Part shown: positions 49,588 through 61,449 of the stretch, piece after piece | Layout: each line of letters opens with the position of its first letter | Position numbering within the stretch: the stretch's first letter is position 1 | Source of the DNA: Arion vulgaris | Lineage: Eukaryota > Mollusca > Gastropoda > Stylommatophora > Arionidae | Assembly: GCA_020796225.1 (NCBI GenBank) | Contig: CM036758.1 | Coordinates: forward strand, 71,522,366-71,586,365 | Length of the DNA: 64,000 nt | Reading direction: 5' to 3' | Position numbers and translations under genes: made by a program | Notes under the pieces: generated by a model | Databases searched by the model: none | Seen by the model: the letters and a program-made list of their open reading frames with translations, nothing else | Told to the model about the DNA's origin: nothing

Positions 49588-50578
49588 GACACAGAACAAT
49601 AGAGACATAGAACAATAGAGACATAGAACAATAGAGACATAGAACAATAGAGACATAGAACAATAGAGACATAGAACAATAGAGACACAGAACAATAGAG
49701 ACATAGAACAATAGAGACATAGAACAATAGAGACATAGAACAATAGAGACACAGAACAATAGAGACATAGAACAATAGAGACACAGAACAATAGAGACAC
49801 AGAACAATAGAGACACAGAACAATAGAGACACAGAACAATAGAGACATAGAACAATAGAGACACAGAACAATAGAGACATAGAACAATAGAGACACAGAA
49901 CAATAGAGACATAGAACAATAGAGACACAGAACAATAGAGACACAGAACAATAGAGACATAGAACAATAGAGACACAGAACAATAGAGACATAGAACAAT
50001 AGAGACACAGAACAATAGAGACACGGAACAATAGAGACATAGAACAATAGAGACATAGAACAATATAGACATAGAACAATAGAGACACAGAACAATAGAG
50101 ACACAGAACAATAGAGACATAGAACAATAGAGACATAGAACAATAGAGACATAGAACAATAGAGACACAGAACAATAGAGACACAGAACAATAGAGACAC
50201 AGAACAATAGCGACACAGAACAATAGAGACACAGAACAATAGAGACATAGAACAATAGAGACACAGAACAATAGAGACACATAACAATAGAGACATAGAA
50301 CAATAGAGACACAGAACAATAGAGACACAGAACAATAGAGACACAGAACAATAGAGACACAGAACAATAGAGACATAGAACACTAGAGACATAGAACAAT
50401 AGAGACACAGAACAATAGAGACACAGAACAATAGAGACACAGAACAATAGAGACACAGAACAATAGAGACACAGAACAATAGAGACACAGAACAATAGAG
50501 ACACAGAACAATAGAGACACAGAACAATAGAGACACAGAACAATAGAGACACAGAACAATAGAGATACAGAACAATAG
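49588..50578. repeat. 16-bp tandem array, about 62 units
   Basis: Unit AATAGAGACACAGAAC or AATAGAGACATAGAAC, mostly differing by one C/T site. Three 315-373-residue minus-strand ORFs are artefacts. Upstream of the FMO gene. Confidence 0.97.
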
Positions 50579-50799
50579 AATTATGGCCATATATACCGGC
50601 ATCACAGTCAGACACAGACTATTATAGTTAGGGATTTATCGTCTGATTGTGTCTGTATTGTTTGATGTATAGGATCATAGCCTCGTTTGTTATAAATTAT
50701 GTATCCTTTGCTTGATGAAGACCTCTTGGCTGAAACATCGATATATCTTGTTTTTGTACTTTGTAAAAATCATTTTAACTCGTTCTTACGTGTTTTGCA

Positions 50800-51170
50800 A
50801 GGGCAGAAAACACATTCACAAAAAATAACATTTGAAATGCGGTGCCTGCGTGAAGTTCCTAACAACACCAGAAAAGACAGTCATCAACATCAGCATAAAA
50901 AGAAAGTGGCACAGAACCTCGATTGAATTACATTGAGAAACAAAGGAGGAAGTGGTTTGACGACTTAATAAGAATGAATCCAAACTCCACAGTATATAGA
51001 GTCTTCTACAACAGAACATCGGGAAAGAAGGCGAGAAGACGACCACGAAAGAGATGGTTAGATGGCCTAGCAGAATCATGTCAAAGAGCAAAAATAACAA
51101 TCAACCAAGCCACTACAGCAGCACAAGACAAAAACAGAAAACAACGACACTGGGCAACAACCCTGTAGCT
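50800..51170 (+). pseudogene. LINE C-terminal fragment
   Basis: IEKQRRKWFDDLIRMNPNST, KKARRRPRKRWLDGLAESCQ, KNRKQRHWATTL then stop; inverted relative of 10735-11075. Confidence 0.87.
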
Positions 51171-51204
51171 GTGTAACGATAACAGAAGAAAATATATCTT
51201 TAAT

Positions 51205-52265
51205 GCGTTCTTCCATTGTTAGTTAGTTAGTTAGTTTGTTCCTTTCGTGCCAAAGGCGGCACATAGGGCAGAGGTTTTAGATTTCCATGTGGTACGGTTC
51301 TTTGCTAGCAGTTGGAGATCTTGTATGGTTTTACATCCCAATAGTTTACTTTCTTGTTGGATGGTTCTTCGAAGAGTGGTCTTTGGTCTTCCACGTTTTC
51401 TTTTCCCAACTGGTGACCACATAAGGACTTGTCGATTTAGTCTCTTTTCGTCTGATCTAAGCACATGATCTAAATATTTCCACCTTCGTTTCCTTATAAT
51501 ATTTGATACGGGTTGTTGGTGTGTTCTATCTCTCACTGTGTTGTTAGAAACGAAATCACTCCATTTTACTTTTAATAATTTTCGGAGACATTCTCAAAGC
51601 TGTCCGGTTTCTTATCAATTTTCTTTGTTGATTTCCAACTTTCACAACCGTAGGTCAGTACAGGAATCACACATGACCTAAATAATTTAACTTTTGTGCA
51701 TATACTAAGGTTTTGAGATTGCCAGATATTCGTTAATTTAGTGAAGGCACTAGCTGCTATAGCAATACGAGAGTTTATTTCTTTCATCGTGTCTCCGTTG
51801 TTTGTCACTTTACTACCCAAATATGTAAAATGTTCAACTTTCTCCAGTGTTTGGCCATTTATTACGATGTTGTCTGTCGAGTTTGTGAGGTCCATAATTT
51901 TGGTCTTGGCAGAATTAATCTGGAGACCAACCTATTCTGCAAGTGTGCAAAGATTGCTCGTTAGTTTGTGGGTTGCTTGTGTGGTTGAATTCAATATGGC
52001 CACGTCATCGGCAAAGTCATCAAATAGTCTGCTGTTATTAAGCCATTTGATGCCTAGTTGATCATCTTGGTGCATTTGCGCATGATCCAGTCTATAGCTA
52101 TCCCAAAAGCATAGGTGACATAACGCAGCCCTGCTTTACACCCGAATTGACTGTGAACCAGTCCGAGTTTCCTGCATTTGTTCTTACACAGCAGGATGCT
52201 TCAGAATAGAACCCTTTTATAATATTGATGTATTTGTCCTGGAAGACGTATTCTTCCATTGTACC
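51205..52265 (-). pseudogene. LINE reverse transcriptase to 3' end
   Basis: Most informative LINE piece: NSGVKQGCVMSPMLLG (RT motif), LFDDFADDVAILNSTTQAT (FADD, variant of the catalytic YADD), FTYLGSKVTNNGDTMKEINS, CVIPVLTYGCESWKS, RKRRWKYLDHVLRSDEKRLN, and a (TAAC)n 3' tail at 51217-51236. Stops near 51925 and 51570. The truncated 5' end and microsatellite tail are usual for non-LTR elements. Confidence 0.92.
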
Positions 52266-52309
52266 GATAAAATACTAAAACTCGTTACTTCCTGTAATAC
52301 CCATTTTTA

Positions 52310-52495
52310 GGGCGGTGTAAGACAGGACGGACATCAGCCTGAAGAATTTAATGCCCTCTTGACTAGTCCAATCGCCACGAAACTGTTCCGGCTGAGATTT
52401 TTTCTTTATGCACCCGACAGAAAAAAGCCCTTCTTGAATTGAACTCAGGTCTCCCGAGTGGAAGCCACGGCCCTAATCTATTCGGCCAGACTCTG
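52310..52495 (-). mobile_element. SINE family D, copy 2
   Basis: Minus-strand relative of 63826: head with CTGGCCGAATAGATTAGGGC, then TTTTTTCTGTCGGGTGCATA. Confidence 0.78.
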
Positions 52496-52499
52496 TTTT

Positions 52500-52795
52500 T
52501 TTAACCCAGATTGGCGCATAGGCCCTCAACCAACTTATGCCAAGTCCTTCTATCTCTAGCTATCTCCTGCAGCTCCCTCCAACTCTTCTTTATATTCTTG
52601 ATCTCAACCTCAAAATCCCATCTCCATGCATTTCAAGGCCTCTCTTTCTCTCGCTCTCCCTGTGTGTTCCAGTAAAGGACTCTTCTTGTTATATTCCTCT
52701 TTGGTTTTCTCAAAGTATGTCCTCTATCCAGCGCCTTATTTTAACCTCTTGGTTTACTGGAATCTGTCTTGTTCTCTCCATAAGCTCCACATAAA
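52500..52795 (-). pseudogene. LINE 3' fragment
   Basis: Minus-strand RDRRTWHKLVEGL-like and WRELQEIARD-like sequence, related to 30110-30350. Confidence 0.65.
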
Positions 52796-52799
52796 ATAA

Positions 52800-53610
52800 A
52801 CACTTACCTACTTAATAACTAGCAGAGATCATCATCACAGCACACTGGACATTTTCTATAGTAGTTTGATTAATATATTCCCAATGTAAACGATGTCCTT
52901 CTTAGACTGGTCAGACGATGAGTGTTGGCAAATTTAAAGAAACTGCTTATATTTATAATAGCAGAGAACGTAGTATATTTAGAATAAGAGAAAGTTCGAT
53001 TATATAAAAACATGAATAAAAGTGGATAACCGACTTTATAACGACCATTGTGTGCTATTTATAGTTACAAATGCCATCGTATCAGGTCTGTGATGAGAAC
53101 ACTAAGAGTTCCAGAAATAAGTGGTTATCTTTCAAGTTGATATATTTCAGCTATTTTTAATATCTCTTTCTGCTCCTAGCTCCCACTCTTTATATTTCAC
53201 TTTATCACTCTCTATACTTCTCTAAATCGTACTGTCTCTATCTCTTTACTCATCTAAATCGTACCGTCTCTGTCTATCATACTCTCTTGATCTATCTCTT
53301 TACTCATCTAAATCATACCGTGTCTGTCTATCATACTCTCTTGATCTATCTCTTTACTTTTCTAATTCGTACTGTCTCTGTAGCCCTCTCTCTCTCTTTC
53401 TCTGTATAAGTAAAAAAAAAGTCTGCTTTCATACGTGTTAGATTCTTCTTCTTCGTTCTTCTGGTTAGTGATAAGTTAGATTAGTAGATCTGAGACTAGA
53501 TCTGAGGCTATGACTGAGATGAGGTTGTGTGCGGCGTATGTCCACCACCACACAGAAGTTTAGCTTCTTATGAAATCCGGTATGATCATATTTGGTTCCT
53601 CAAGACTGTA
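52800..53610. other. No gene seen
   Basis: Pyrimidine-rich 53160-53400 contains a diverged repeat of about 60 bp (CTCATCTAAATC, CTGTCTATCATACTCTCTTG). Confidence 0.6.
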
Positions 53611-53614
53611 TAAG

Positions 53615-53830
53615 TGTTATAGAATAATTTTTAACAAATTTTAACATACAATTTTCCGTAGCATTTTCAGACCTTGAGGTATGAAGTGACTGTAAATTAA
53701 CATTTCTAGACCCCAGTGTGCAGAAGGTAGGAGGACAAATTTCTTTCCTCAAATGTGGAACGCCTAGTGTTGAACTGAACCCACAACGATCTTGTGTTCA
53801 AGACGATAGGCAAACGCTTATGCATTATGC
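53615..53830 (-). mobile_element. SINE family E, copy 1
   Basis: Shares CATTTTCAGACCTTGAGGTA, TTTCTTTCCTCA and TTATGCATTA with 63185-63360; minus-strand B-box-like GGGTTCAGTTC. Confidence 0.65.
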
Positions 53831-53841
53831 TACATTCTTTA

Positions 53842-54035
53842 AGTTAATTGCATATCCTTTACAGGACTTTGCGAATCAACCCCAGCTTTTTTAAAGCTGT
53901 TTGTGATTTTTCTAGACATTATTACGTTCAGTAGTTTGTTATTGCTTTCTGAACGGGTGGTGCCATCGTCCTTTGTTAAAATCCACACAAACAATTTGCA
54001 ACCACTGTCCGCAGCGAGATTCGAACTCAGAACGT
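53842..54035 (-). mobile_element. SINE family B, copy 3, with target duplication
   Basis: TACATTCTTTA flanks both sides. Body and B box as in the other copies. Confidence 0.87.
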
Positions 54036-54119
54036 ACATTCTTTAGGAACACAAATATTTTTCGTATCAGATGGAAAAAAGTTAGACACACTAACAAGAT
54101 ATGATGGTATCATCTACAC

Positions 54120-54435
54120 TGGCAATTCATTCAATTTTTAAAAGTGGGAAAGTTAAGAATGATTCACATAGCTACAGACCTATAAGTCTGCTAAATTATG
54201 CTGCAAAACTGATGGACAGAATGATATACACTAGACTTAAGTGGTCTTTAGAATCCATCATAAACTAGGTCCGACCCAGACAGGCTACAGGTAGCACAGC
54301 TGACCAAGTGACGTACATCACACAGGATATAGAAAATAGCTTCCAAGAAAAGAAACATTTAGTTTTGTTCGACATGTCCAAGGCCTTCGACAAAGTATGG
54401 AAAGTTGATCTATTACTCAAACTATTTAACAATTG
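54120..54435 (+). pseudogene. LINE reverse transcriptase fragment
   Basis: Frame-broken SYRPISLLNYAAKLMDRMIY, RQATGSTADQVTYI, FDMSKAFDKVWK: RT domain motifs of a Jockey-like element. Confidence 0.85.
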
Positions 54436-54439
54436 AATC

Positions 54440-55560
54440 TTCTCCTTCTTATTCTCATCCACCATTTACTTCTTTATAGAAGTGTTGGGGGGCGTTGTGA
54501 TCGTGTGTGTGCTTGTTTTAAGGCACTTTGTAAGCTGATATTCATTTTCGTAAGGCTGTTCTTGATGCCGTCGCTCCATCTTTGCATGGTCTTCCTCTTG
54601 CTTTGTACTCATTATACTTTTTCTGTACGGCTCTCTGTGGTAGGCGATACCAGGGTATTCTGGTCAGGTGTCCAAACCATTTAATATGTTGCTCTTTTAT
54701 GAATTGCATGACTGGTTTCACATCCAGTCTTCTTCTGATTTCTTCATTTCTAATTGTGTCTCTTATTGTCACACCTGCAGCTCTTCTAAGACACCTCATC
54801 TCTGTCGTTATGATTTTCCGCTCATTAGCTGCTGTTATTGGCCATGTTTGACACTGGTAACATAGTGTTGGCCAGAAAATCATTCTTATGAGATTTGCTT
54901 TAGTTGTTAGCGGTATCTCTTTATGTGACAACAGTAGTGTTAACTGTCCCAGTACTTGGTTAGCTTTTGTGCAACGATTGTTGATTTCGCTATGGATACT
55001 TTCATCTGCTGTGAAAATTTCTCCTAAGTATTTGACCCCACTTGTTTGTTTTATGTCTACGTTCTGGAGTTTTATTGTAAGGTTTTCTTGTTCTCTACTT
55101 TTTGCCAATGCCTCTGTCTTTATTATATTTATTTTCATGTTGTACTCCTTCCACTTTGATGTTAACTAAGTTCAAATGGTTCTGAAGAGATTCTTCGTTT
55201 TCTGCAATCAGTACATGTTCATCTACAAGTTCTGAAATATTATTTTCTTCCTCTATTCCTGCTTCTCTACTTATGTTGTTCATGTATGTTATTTTTTTTT
55301 TTTTTCGATCCAGAAGCACTTGAACTGAAAGCTCTTCGACTCGGTGTCATGGACATCGTAACCCTTGGCTCGGTGCCACGAACACCGTAAATCTGGGAAC
55401 CTGTAGCTTTTCTGCCAGTCCACGGAGTTGAACCCGCACTTACAGAGGACTAGTCACTCGTAGTCCAACGCGCTACGAACACGTTGGGCACATGTATATT
55501 ATAAACAAATTGAATACAGGGCAGAATGTACCATTAAATAAAACACTTTCTTACCAATTG
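54440..55560 (-). pseudogene. LINE ORF2 C-terminal half, split by SINE A
   Basis: 55138-54542 is open: SGVKYLGEIFTADESIHSEI, RRAAGVTIRDTIRNEEIRRR, KEQHIKWFGHLTRIPWYRLP. Upstream (55140-55280) ELVDEHVLIAENEESLQNHL is a degraded catalytic region. 3' end near 54440. Confidence 0.9.
55292..55490 (-). mobile_element. SINE family A, copy 8
   Basis: Full-length; target duplication CATGTATGTTA / CATGTATATTA. Inserted in the reverse-transcriptase region of a minus-strand LINE. Confidence 0.92.
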
Positions 55561-55689
55561 ACAAGACTGTATAAATTTAGACGAAGTGCACAGTCCCAGA
55601 TTCGGAAAATGAGAGGCGGGTATGTCTCAGCCTTACGTTCCGAAGGTCTATTGTCTTTCCCCAGGTGGATGATGCAATTAGTTGTCCAC

Positions 55690-55860
55690 TCTTACAGTTA
55701 AGCATATGGGTGGGAGCATTCATTTGTGTTCCAAGGCCAGATGAGTCGCCCTTGTGTTATATTCATGAGGTCATGGGTTCGAATTCAGACCATGTCGTTC
55801 TGTTCACAAATTGCATTTTCCCCAGAGGTCCGTCTCAAAGATTGGTGCCAGAAGTGCTAT
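55690..55860 (+). mobile_element. SINE family C-like fragment
   Basis: B box GGGTTCGAATTC and CGTTCTGTTCACAAATTGCA resemble family C, with heavy divergence. Confidence 0.5.
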
Positions 55861-55889
55861 TAACAATTTGCAACATTTACAAATTATTA

Positions 55890-56190
55890 TCTTATTGATG
55901 GTAAGTTTTTGTAAACAAATTTTTTAAAGAGAGTACATAATCTGATGAGGCATATGATGAGGAGGGGAGGTTTAGAACACAATGTGGCAACCACTAAAAT
56001 CGAGGGTAGATGAGACAGACAGAAAATTTTGGTTAGCCGGACTTTGTGGCACGGTAGAGCGTCAACATCTGAGTTGATAGTAAACACCAAAAACAGAGAT
56101 TTGTGGAGATCCATGATCGCCTACGCCAGCTGGCACGGCCCCTGATGATGACATAATCTTAAATTTGTGTTTAGTTTTGTTCCATTTTCT
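55890..56190. other. Probable worn LINE tail, no gene
   Basis: Ends GATCGCCTACGCCAGCTGGC, similar to the end of the 'DGLTSWFD' LINE family. Confidence 0.45.
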
Positions 56191-56215
56191 CTAATCCTGT
56201 TTTGCCTCACAGTTT

Positions 56216-56570
56216 CAGGATAAGAAGAGATTTCTAGAACAAACCACAGCCAACTCTAGGTAACTAGGCCAGATAACTGCCCAGGTATTCCCTGACCTAG
56301 ATCAGAGAAGGGGCTGGAAATTACAGATGTTTGATAGAACACTGCAAGCTTTTTGCAATTTTACTCAATTCTGTGAGTCTATGGTTATTTATTGGTGAAA
56401 AAATTCATAATATTGATATTCCTTATTGTTAAACTTAACTTGTTGCAAAATATTACTTCGATTTAGCATTTTGTGTTGATTTTAAAATGAATTCGTCTAT
56501 ATACAACAATACTGGAATGCGAGGTCATGTGGTGTAGTTGTGGTCTGATTTCCCATAATTCTTACCTGAA
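56216..56570. repeat. Dispersed repeat G, copy 2
   Basis: About 90 percent similar by eye to 38158-38495, same orientation, small indels. No terminal inverted repeats or A-tail seen. Confidence 0.8.
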
Positions 56571-56814
56571 TATTCAGTATTCATAAAATAAAAAAGAAAG
56601 GTTACGGGTGAAGATACTGAAACAAAATCTTGCATTTATCAAATATAAAACATATGAAACACATAGAATATCCCCACAAAAATATTTAATATCATATACA
56701 GTACACACAACTAGCCATATTTGAATAACTGTGTAGATTTTTATTATACAAATCACAAAAAAAAAAAACCAAAATAAAATGACAATACATAATCCAGACA
56801 TTACTAGTGGTTAT

Positions 56815-56887
56815 TGTTTGTTCAAAGCAGAACCAAATTGTTTGTTCAAAGCAGAACCAAATTGTTTGTTCAAAGCAGAACCAAATA
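56815..56887. repeat. 24-bp tandem repeat, three units
   Basis: TTGTTTGTTCAAAGCAGAAC repeated three times. Confidence 0.9.
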
Positions 56888-57239
56888 ACAAATTTTAAAA
56901 TAAAAACCCAAAATTGATCATATATATATTTTAAAACAAAGTTAGAAATAGAAAAGCCAGAGACCAGTATACATAGAAAAATTAACATAAAGAATATGAG
57001 CACACACACACACATATATATTATTATAATTATTATTTAGTTGATGTAATGTATGTTGATGATAACATATGTACAGAAGTTAGAGAACTTGAATATTTCA
57101 AATAGAATGATTATTTGTTTAGTGAAGGGAATAAACACAGTGGAAGTGTAGACTATATCAAATGTTATTTGATACTCACAAGCGGATACAACAGTCACAG
57201 ACAAGAATATTAGTACAATTATAAATTTATAAAGTTATG

Positions 57240-57790
57240 TTATGCGATCGACGTCATGGCACATTGGGTATTCCCATGCGTGCTCTGTCCTTTGCTGCAG
57301 CATGCCATCCTAAAGTCTACCTGTTCACCGTACCCATGAGAGGTTGAGTAGTACAATTATAAATTTATAAAGTTATGTTATTGGATCAACGTCATGGCAC
57401 ATTGGGCATTCCCATACATGCTCCATACTTTGCTGTAGCAGTCATCCCAAAGTCCACTCGCTCAACGTACCCATGAGAAGTTGATTAGTATATCCTCTCT
57501 ACACCACGAAGTCGACACTGTCTGGCATGTCTAAACTTAACTTCTAATTCTCACACATATTCCAGTGTCTGAAATTCTCTCATATACCAACATTTTTAAT
57601 AGTTATGTTATGCGATCAACGTCATGGCACATTGGGTATTCCCATGCATGCTCTGTCCTCCACTGAAACAGCCATCCCAAAGTCTAGCTGCTCATCGTAC
57701 CCATGAAAAGTTCATTAGTATATCTTCTCTCAATACCACGAAGATGATACTGTCTGGCACGTCCAAGTGTCTAAAACTCATCCATATAGC
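57240..57790 (-). repeat. Three tandem relatives of the 18105 dispersed fragment
   Basis: GTTATG-GATC-ACGTCATGGCACATTGGG starts recur near 57240, 57373 and 57605, with ATAAATTTATAAAGTTATGT between the first two. Confidence 0.75.
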
Positions 57791-57799
57791 TAAATTTAT

Positions 57800-57950
57800 A
57801 AAGTGATAGATAAGAGGGAGAAGATGTTGGATGGCCTGACATCATGGTTCGACACAAGATCGACGTCGGAACTGATTACATGCACCAAGCAGAGAGTTGT
57901 GGAGAGACATGATCGCTTACGCCAGCAGGCATGGCACTTGATTGATTGGC
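57800..57950 (+). pseudogene. LINE C-terminal fragment (family 'DGLTSWFD')
   Basis: REKMLDGLTSWFDTRSTSEL and ITCTKQR match 11378-11480. Confidence 0.85.
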
Positions 57951-58194
57951 TAATAGATAGCAGCAAAAATATGTTGCTGTTTCTTAGGTTTTTTCCCTAA
58001 CTACATGTGGACATTTTATTGTAAAGTAGGAGGGAAGGAATAACTCATTAACTCAATCCTTATCATGAACCACTATAAAGGCTTATAAATGTGCACTAAA
58101 CACACCATCGGCCACTATAATGACTTATCACATAGAGCACCTTATTTCTTTGTCTAGTAAACCTTTCGAGTGTTTATGGTAACTATAAGTGAAA

Positions 58195-58436
58195 ATTAAA
58201 ATCTGGCATATCCTTTACAGGACCTTGCCATCAATCACAGTAAACGAGCTGGTGATTTTCCAAACACCACTTATACGTTCAGTAGTTCACCATTGCTTTC
58301 TGAACACTGAGGTCTAATTATACCGTTTGAAAAAATCCACAGGAACAAATTTACTTCCAAACTGTCCACCATGGAATTTGAATCAGGAATTCTTGGTTTT
58401 TTTTACCGAGTTCACTATCACGTAAACCAGACGTCC
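58195..58436 (-). mobile_element. SINE family B2, copy 3
   Basis: Same body, more diverged, with head near 58436. Confidence 0.8.
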
Positions 58437-58867
58437 ACTATAAGTAGTAAAATAAATATCAATATATCAGAAGATATATATATACATGAATATGATACCT
58501 ACTTCAAACAACGTAAGCACAAAATATTTATGTGATACACGTTCTGATGTCACAAAACATCATCGTGGTTAGAACTTGGAAAAATCATGGTATGCAAAGG
58601 GTTAACATGGGAGGAAAGGGGAACGTTCTAGTAATGAACACATGTAATGTAAACAAACTTGACCTTGGTAGGTCAAGATGATTGAATCAATAAATGCAGT
58701 TAACAACAACAACACTAGCAGCAATGAAGGCAACACTGGGAAGTTCATCTCTTATAAAACTTGTACAACATTGAGGTGGCATAGGGGAGTGTCACACAGA
58801 CAAATATTCAGAATGCCATGAACAGGTACAATAAAAAACATAAGAAAATGCTGAGTGAGGCCAATGC

Positions 58868-59012
58868 ACTACATCGGGGTCCTCGCTGTTGCTACGATGT
58901 TCATGCACTGCTGCTAAGATCTTCCTGTGTAAAAAAGAGATCGGAGCACATATGGTAACTCACCGAAGTGCAAATGATGATGGTCCTATCAATCAATCAA
59001 TCAAACCAAACA
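58868..59012 (+). pseudogene. LINE extreme 3' end with (CAAT)n tail
   Basis: A CKKEIGAHMVTHRSANDDGP zinc-finger-like end followed by GGTCCTATCAATCAATC, supporting LINE origin for the 4574 and 13998 sequences. Confidence 0.7.
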
Positions 59013-59169
59013 ATCAATCAATCAATCTACAAATCATGCAATCATCATCATCATTTCTGGGCACATATTGAGAATAGAAGAATAGTTAGAACACTGTGAA
59101 AACAAGCAAAATTTGAATGAAGGAAAAGACAAGAGATAACAGTGACATCCGATGTGACAACTAATGGCT

Positions 59170-59302
59170 GCATTTGATGTGACAGTCAATAACTACATTT
59201 GATATGACAGCTAATGGTTACATTTGATATGACAGCCAATGGCTACATTTGATATGACAGCGAGTAGCTACATTTGATATGACAGCGAGTAGCTACATTT
59301 GA
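59170..59302. repeat. 25-bp tandem repeat, five to six units
   Basis: CATTTGATATGACAGC recurs every 25 bp with small changes. Confidence 0.88.
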
Positions 59303-59470
59303 CATTCCGCCACTTTAGGCAGAAATGGCACACCATCTGTGAAGAGCGTTGGACAAAGCACAAACTCTGTAGCTTTAGCAACAAACCTAGGGATCTCATG
59401 CAAAAATTGACTCAGTCCAGATTCAAACCCAAAACCTTCAGAACTACATGTAAATATCTTAACCACTTCA
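59297..59470 (-). mobile_element. SINE family C, diverged copy
   Basis: Shares GCAGAAATGGCACACC, the AAAGCACAAACTCTGTAGC block and the head with family C, but is worn. Its head part was then duplicated as the 139-bp direct repeat. Confidence 0.65.
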
Positions 59471-60025
59471 ACATTAAGACCCCCTTCCTCTTCTCCTATC
59501 AGCCTCATCTGTTCCCAAATCATACATAAATATCTCATGCCAAGATTGACTCAGTCCAGATTCAAATCCAAAACCTTCAGAACAACATGTAAATATCTTA
59601 ACCACTTCACCATTAAGACCCCCTTCCTCTTCTCCTATCAGCCTCATCTGTTCCCAAATCATACATAAATATCTCATGCCAAGATTGACTCAGTCCAGAT
59701 TCAAATCCAAAACCTTCAGAACAACATGTAAATATCTTAACCACTTCACCATTTTTTGTTTTCTCCGATCCAGAAGCACTTGAGCTGAAAGCTCTTCGGC
59801 TCGGTGTCATATACATCGTAACCCTTCGGCTTGGTGCCACGTACACCGTAAATCTGGGGAACCTGTAGCTTTTCTGCCAGTCCGCGGAGTTGAACCCGCA
59901 CTTACAGAGGACTAGTCACCCATAGTCCAACGCACTACGAACACGCTGGCTACCACTTCACCATTAAGACCCCTTTCCTCTTCTCCTATCAGCCTCATCT
60001 GTTCCCAAATCATACATAAATATCA
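59391..60025. repeat. 139-bp direct repeat, three units
   Basis: Units begin near 59391, 59530 and 59669; ATTGACTCAGTCCAGATTCA recurs every 139 bp. The third unit is split by SINE A copy 9. The unit derives partly from a SINE C head. Confidence 0.9.
59754..59949 (-). mobile_element. SINE family A, copy 9, inside a 139-bp direct repeat
   Basis: Flanked by ACCACTTCACCATT (59740-59753 and 59952-59965). It interrupts the third unit of the direct repeat, so it is younger than that duplication. Confidence 0.93.
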
Positions 60026-60234
60026 ATAAAATATTAGTAAACATTCATGAAATCTGATAGAAGACAAATAGAAACATAAGAGTGAGAGAGTGAGCAAGTA
60101 AGAGTATGTGACAGACAGAAAGTGTGATCAAGTTTCTAGAGAGAATATGTACGCAATAAATGTCATCTGAAAGCATGAAACAATGAACATCATTACAGAC
60201 ATGTCTCAGTTTAACTATATTCAAACTATGACAT

Positions 60235-60330
60235 GAAAATCGTGACATATCCTTTACAAGATGTCGTCATCAACCACAGTAAACAAGTTGTTGATTTTCT
60301 AGATGACGTCAGTAGTTTGCCATTGCTTTC
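60235..60330 (-). mobile_element. SINE family B2, fragment
   Basis: Only the tail and first third of the body are present; the head is missing. Confidence 0.65.
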
Positions 60331-60344
60331 AAACTATATTAATA

Positions 60345-60775
60345 ATAATAAAACCTCTCGTACTGTTATGCGTCACATAGGGCCTGCAAGTAACTTCTTC
60401 ATACTGCTCTATCCTGGGCAACTCGCTCAATCTCCTCCATGGAACTGAGACCGATATTTCTTGCCTTTCTCAGCAAAGTTTGTTTCAGGATCACTTTAGG
60501 TCGACCTCTCTTTCTTGAACCCTTTGCATCCCACTTCAATGCCTGCTTTGATATTCGTTGATCATTTCTCCTCAAGGTGTGCCCAACATATCTCCATCTT
60601 CTCTTTCTTATAACAGTTGTCACTAGTGGTTGACCAGACATGTCTCTGATTTCATCACTTCTCCTGAATTCGTTCCATTTTATATTCATTATTTTTCGCA
60701 GACATCTATTTTCAAATGCATTCAACTTGCTTTCTATATCTTTAGTCATTTTCCAACTCTCGCTGGCATATGTTA
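60345..60775 (-). pseudogene. LINE ORF2 C-terminal fragment
   Basis: 116 open codons: LNAFENRCLRKIMNIKWNEF, VTTVIRKRRWRYVGHTLRRN, KRGRPKVILKQTLLRKARNI. Confidence 0.9.
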
Positions 60776-60779
60776 GGAT

Positions 60780-61204
60780 TGATACAACATTTGAATTGAA
60801 AATTCGTAATTTAGTTTTAATACTATATAACTTGCAGTTTCATATTTATTTAGACTTTTAAAAGCTGATGTATAAGAATATAAGAATAGCAATGTATCAA
60901 TGTATAAAAATGTATTGCAATACTATAAACCCATGTTACTTAAAAATTATCTGTCATCTCCTTCGGTGTCTTTGTGCCTTGATCTTTCTCTGCGGCAAAG
61001 TGCCGTATCTTACGTAGAAGTAGAATCTGTGTTACATTTGTCTCCTCTTGCATTTCAAACCAGTTGATGTACTTTGATAACATTATTTCTGTATCTGAGT
61101 GGCTAGTTGTTGGTTTTTGGTTAAGAACAGCAAATTACGCACTTTGGGTAACTCAAGGCTTCAAAGGCTAAAATTAGCTACAGACACAGAGTTGGTAAGT
61201 CTTA
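60780..61204. other. No gene seen
   Basis: AT-rich intergenic sequence. Confidence 0.6.
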
Positions 61205-61443
61205 AAAGCCGAAGGATTGACTTCATTGCACCGGAGTTTACCCCATATGGCTCGGTCCCTCTCCACAGAAATGGCACGCCACCTGCACAGAGTATTGCAC
61301 AAAGCACAAACTCTGTAGCTCCAGCAACAATCCTAGGAGTCTCTTAAAAAAACTGCACTCGTGAACAGAACGACGCGGTCCGGATTCGAACAGACAGCCC
61401 TTGACTCGCAAGGCAAAGGGTTTAACCACTTAGCCACAGAGAC
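61205..61443 (-). mobile_element. SINE family C, copy 3
   Basis: Full-length minus-strand copy; tail at 61205, tRNA-like head near 61443. Confidence 0.88.
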
Positions 61444-61449
61444 CCCTCC

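Noticed and set aside
49429..50615. Three minus-strand ORFs of 315-373 residues
   Set aside because: 16-bp repeat translated in three frames.
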